Below are positions 61,891-64,000 of a DNA stretch of 64,000 nt, piece by piece. The translations under genes and the position numbers were made by a program. The first letter of the stretch is position 1, and every line of letters starts with the position of its first letter. A model generated the notes under the pieces. The model did no database searches, was not told where the DNA came from, and was given only the letters and a program-made list of their open reading frames with translations. The DNA comes from Paracoccus aminovorans. GTDB taxonomy: Bacteria > Pseudomonadota > Alphaproteobacteria > Rhodobacterales > Rhodobacteraceae. The DNA lies in the NCBI RefSeq assembly GCF_900005615.1, contig NZ_LN832559.1:2076837-2140836 (forward strand). Direction: 5' to 3'.

Positions 61891-63166
61891 CCGCGGGCTC
61901 CTCCTTGACACGTTCGATGTCCGCGCCGACGCCGCGCAGCTTGCGCACGACCTTCTCATAGCCGCGGTCGAGGTGATAGACGCGGCTGACGATGGTCTCA
62001 CCCTCGGCCGCGAGCCCGGCCAGGATCAGGCTGACCGAGGCGCGCAGGTCGGTCGCCATCACCGGCGCCCCGCGCAGCTTCTCGACGCCGTGGACGGTGG
62101 CATGGCCGCCGTGGACCTCGATCCGGGCGCCCATGCGGGTCAGTTCGGGGGCGTGCATGAAGCGGTTCTCGAAAATCCTCTCTTCCAGAACCGAGCTGCC
62201 CTCGGCCGTGCAGAGCAGCGCCATCATCTGCGCCTGCAGGTCGGTCGGGAAGCCGGGGAAGGGTTCGGTCACCACGTCGACGGCGCGCACCCGGCCGTTC
62301 TTGCGCGAGACCTTGAGGCCGCGGTCGGTCTCGACCACGTCGATGCCGGCCGCGTCCAGCTTTTCGCAGAAGGCGGCGACCAGATCGATGCGACCGCCGA
62401 GGCATTCGACCTCGCCGCCGCAGATTGCCGGAGCCAGCATATAGGTGCCCAGCTCGATCCGGTCGGTGACCACGGGATGGGTGGCGCCGCCCAGGCTGCG
62501 CACGCCCTCGACGGTGATGGTCGAACTGCCCTCGCCCTCGATCTGCGCGCCCATGCGGCGCAGGCATTCGGCAAGGTCGACGATCTCGGGCTCGCGCGCG
62601 GCGTTGTTGATGACGGTGGTGCCGCGCGCCAGCGTCGCCGCCATCAGCGCGTTCTCGGTCGCGCCGACCGAGACCAGCGGAAAGTCGATCACCGCCCCCT
62701 TCAGCCCGCCGGCGGGCGCCTTGGCATGGACATAGCCCTCGCGCAGGTCCAGCTCCGCCCCCATCGCCTCGAGCGCCTTCAGATGCAGATCCACCGGCCG
62801 CGCGCCGATGGCGCAGCCGCCGGGCAGCGAGACCACCGCATGGCCGTCCCGCGCCAGCATCGGCCCCAGCACCAGGATCGAAGCCCGCATCTTGCGCACG
62901 ATGTCGTAGTCGGCGGTATGGCTGGTCAGGTCGTGGCTGGACAGCGCCAGCACCTGGCCGTCCTGCAGGCTGGCCACCTCGGCCCCCAGCGATTGCAGCA
63001 GCGCGGTCATGGTGCGGATGTCCGACAGCCGCGGTGCGTTGGTCAGCGTCAGCGGCTGGTCGGTCAGCAGCGTCGCGGGCATCAGCGTCAGGCAGGCATT
63101 CTTGGCGCCGGCGATGGGAATTTCGCCCTTGAGCGGCCCGTTGCCCCTTACAATGATCTGGTCCAT
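61883..63166 (-). CDS. murA: UDP-N-acetylglucosamine 1-carboxyvinyltransferase
   Basis: The 427-residue enzyme begins peptidoglycan precursor synthesis. Features: [50 protein letters not shown] (the loop contains the catalytic Cys that fosfomycin alkylates), and [20 protein letters not shown]. Length is normal. It starts just after a 59-residue basic protein gene. Confidence 0.97.
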   Translation of the reverse strand: MDQIIVRGNGPLKGEIPIAGAKNACLTLMPATLLTDQPLTLTNAPRLSDIRTMTALLQSLGAEVASLQDGQVLALSSHDLTSHTADYDIVRKMRASILVLGPMLARDGHAVVSLPGGCAIGARPVDLHLKALEAMGAELDLREGYVHAKAPAGGLKGAVIDFPLVSVGATENALMAATLARGTTVINNAAREPEIVDLAECLRRMGAQIEGEGSSTITVEGVRSLGGATHPVVTDRIELGTYMLAPAICGGEVECLGGRIDLVAAFCEKLDAAGIDVVETDRGLKVSRKNGRVRAVDVVTEPFPGFPTDLQAQMMALLCTAEGSSVLEERIFENRFMHAPELTRMGARIEVHGGHATVHGVEKLRGAPVMATDLRASVSLILAGLAAEGETIVSRVYHLDRGYEKVVRKLRGVGADIERVKEEPADG

Positions 63167-63346
63167 CTAATCCTCGTTCCCGGGCGCGCCCTGATCCGGC
63201 GTCTGTTGCCCTTGCTGCTCGTCCTGCGACTCTTCCGCCGCGCGCGCCCGCCCCTGCGCCTTGCGCCGCGCGAGATTGGCCCGCAGGGCGGCCTTGAGCC
63301 GCGCTTCGCGTGGATCGCCCTGGGGGTTGCGGGGTGATTTCGTCAT
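63167..63346 (-). CDS. small basic hypothetical protein before murA
   Basis: The 59-residue product reads MTKSPRNPQGDPREARLKAA onward, then a basic helix (LRANLARRKAQGRARAAEES) and an acidic Gln-rich tail. Short proteins of this kind before murA recur in Rhodobacteraceae, function unknown. AGGG is five bases before the ATG at 63346; a GTG at 63352 is an alternative. Its stop abuts the murA start. Confidence 0.65.
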   Translation of the reverse strand: MTKSPRNPQGDPREARLKAALRANLARRKAQGRARAAEESQDEQQGQQTPDQGAPGNED

Positions 63347-63492
63347 GCTCACCCTGTTAGCGCCCTTGCCCGCTTGCGTCCAGCGGCGGCAGGGCTGCGC
63401 GGGGCTGATCGGCGGCGGATGGCAAAGCGCGATTTTTTGGAGATCCCCCCTTGCGCCCCCCGACCGGTTCGGTCTAAAGCCCCGCCCACGAT

Positions 63493-63567
63493 GCTGTGGT
63501 AGCTCAGTGGTAGAGCACCCCCTTGGTAAGGGGGAGGTCGAGAGTTCAATCCTCTCTCACAGCACCA
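63493..63567 (+). tRNA. tRNA-Thr (anticodon GGT)
   Basis: Acceptor GCTGTGG / TCACAGC with discriminator A and encoded CCA, D arm GCTCAGTGGTAGAGC, anticodon stem CCCCC / GGGGG around TTGGTAA (anticodon GGT), T arm GAGAGTTCAATCCTCTC. TTGCGC (63451-63456) and TAAAGC (63475-63480) are a likely promoter. Confidence 0.97.
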
Positions 63568-63595
63568 TTCTCCAACCAGCAATTGCTAGGCGTTT

Positions 63596-63635
63596 TGCGC
63601 AATCCGGCCCTGCATTCCGGCTTTTGCATTGCGCA
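63596..63635. repeat. inverted repeat after tRNA-Thr
   Basis: TGCGCAAT (63596-63603) and ATTGCGCA (63628-63635) are perfect 8-base arms; two CCGG blocks lie inside. The site is between tRNA-Thr and a phage-like gene. It may be a terminator or a recombination site. Confidence 0.45.
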
Positions 63636-63734
63636 GAACGAAGCGGGACCAAGCGTACGGTCGCGGCAGGAAATTGGCAAAGCCTGTTCCTGTTTCGGTC
63701 ACGATTCGCGCCCCACCCACGAAGGAACGACAGC

Positions 63735-64000
63735 ATGAGCCGGCCCGTCCTCGACGCGATCCGCGCCGTCCTGAAATTCAAGGACACGGCGACGATCAGC
63801 GAAATCGCCAAGTATGCCGGCATGACGCACAAGCAGGTGCTGGACGTGGTGAACGCCAACGGCACAATGGTCTGGCGCAACCGGAAGAATGGGCACATCA
63901 CCAAGGTCGATCCGCGCGCCGTCCATCGCCAGCAGCTTGTCGAAAGCGACCGCTACTATTTCCGCGATAGCTGCGGCGCATGGAGCCATGAGGGATACTG
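63735..64000 (+). CDS. phage-like DNA-binding protein, 3' end outside window
   Basis: At least 88 residues are visible. The N-terminus has AIRAVLKFKDTATISEIAKY, AGMTHKQVLDVVNANG and MVWRNRKNGHITKVDP, a winged helix-turn-helix pattern seen in temperate phage proteins. GAAGGAACG precedes the ATG. The reading frame is open to the end of the window. Position after a tRNA suggests the edge of an integrated element. Confidence 0.55.
   Translation, partial: MSRPVLDAIRAVLKFKDTATISEIAKYAGMTHKQVLDVVNANGTMVWRNRKNGHITKVDPRAVHRQQLVESDRYYFRDSCGAWSHEGY

Overview
The window is GC-rich (roughly two thirds G+C), densely packed DNA from an alphaproteobacterium of the Rhodobacteraceae, almost certainly a Paracoccus. 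The strongest pointers are a periplasmic cytochrome c very like Paracoccus c550 (33595-34083) followed directly by an aa3 cytochrome oxidase subunit I close to the P. denitrificans CtaDII protein (34253-35929). An SAM/SAH riboswitch of the Rhodobacterales type before metK, and family-typical strings such as argS-SPOR-nagZ-scpA-scpB and murA-DUF2948-hisD-UPF0262-LMW phosphatase, agree with this. The cytochrome c differs from the P. denitrificans protein at many positions, so it is probably another species of the genus.

Layout. 1-1350: the end of a Mu-like prophage remnant (small terminase-like, Mor-like and gpG-like genes). 1374-7039 (minus): argS, a SPOR envelope protein, nagZ, scpA, scpB and a small coupled ORF. 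7324-12216 (plus): DEAD-box helicase, lnt, and riboswitch-controlled metK. 12389-16387: J-domain protein, bolA, glpX, recJ, tRNA-Glu. 16648-22720: a drug-efflux MFS protein, DUF1489, a 655-base stretch without a recognisable gene, gatB and a Kef-type antiporter. 22720-25953: a 1077-residue protein that looks like a type II secretion/type IV pilus GspL-like head joined through one membrane span to a PilP/GspC-like tail. 26152-33452: SIMPL protein, metY, tRNA-Leu, metH, lipB. 33595-36427: cytochrome c550, oxidase subunit I, DUF2244. 36731-40332: outer-membrane barrel, 2-hydroxyacid dehydrogenase, SH3 protein, methyltransferase. 40538-45224 (minus operon): infC, dut, a membrane-anchored ThiF/MoeB protein, M3 peptidase, lipoprotein. 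45453-50712: Ala-rich protein, glycosyltransferase-like protein, dGTPase, sorbosone-dehydrogenase-like protein, AlkB-like monooxygenase. 50772-58272: glucose catabolism by the Entner-Doudoroff route (zwf-pgl-pgi on minus, edd on plus) interrupted by a PIN protein and an rRNA methyltransferase. 58308-63346: PAS protein and the murA-hisD operon. 63493-64000: tRNA-Thr followed by a phage-like gene that runs off the window.

The most interesting signals are: (1) a shared 14-base operator sequence before zwf and edd that ties the Entner-Doudoroff genes to one repressor; (2) infC read from an AUA initiator, with a near-consensus promoter that rules out the upstream ATG; (3) the GspL/PilP-like single-chain protein paired with a Kef antiporter; (4) a ThiF/MoeB enzyme carrying its own membrane anchor; (5) a recurring intergenic element made of a GC hairpin followed by a GGATATTT-N5-CAAAAGAA tail; (6) methionine/SAM genes (metK, metY, metH) spread over the window, metK under a clear SAM/SAH riboswitch and metY with only a weak riboswitch-like leader. 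No CRISPR array, rRNA operon, intact insertion sequence or replication origin was seen.
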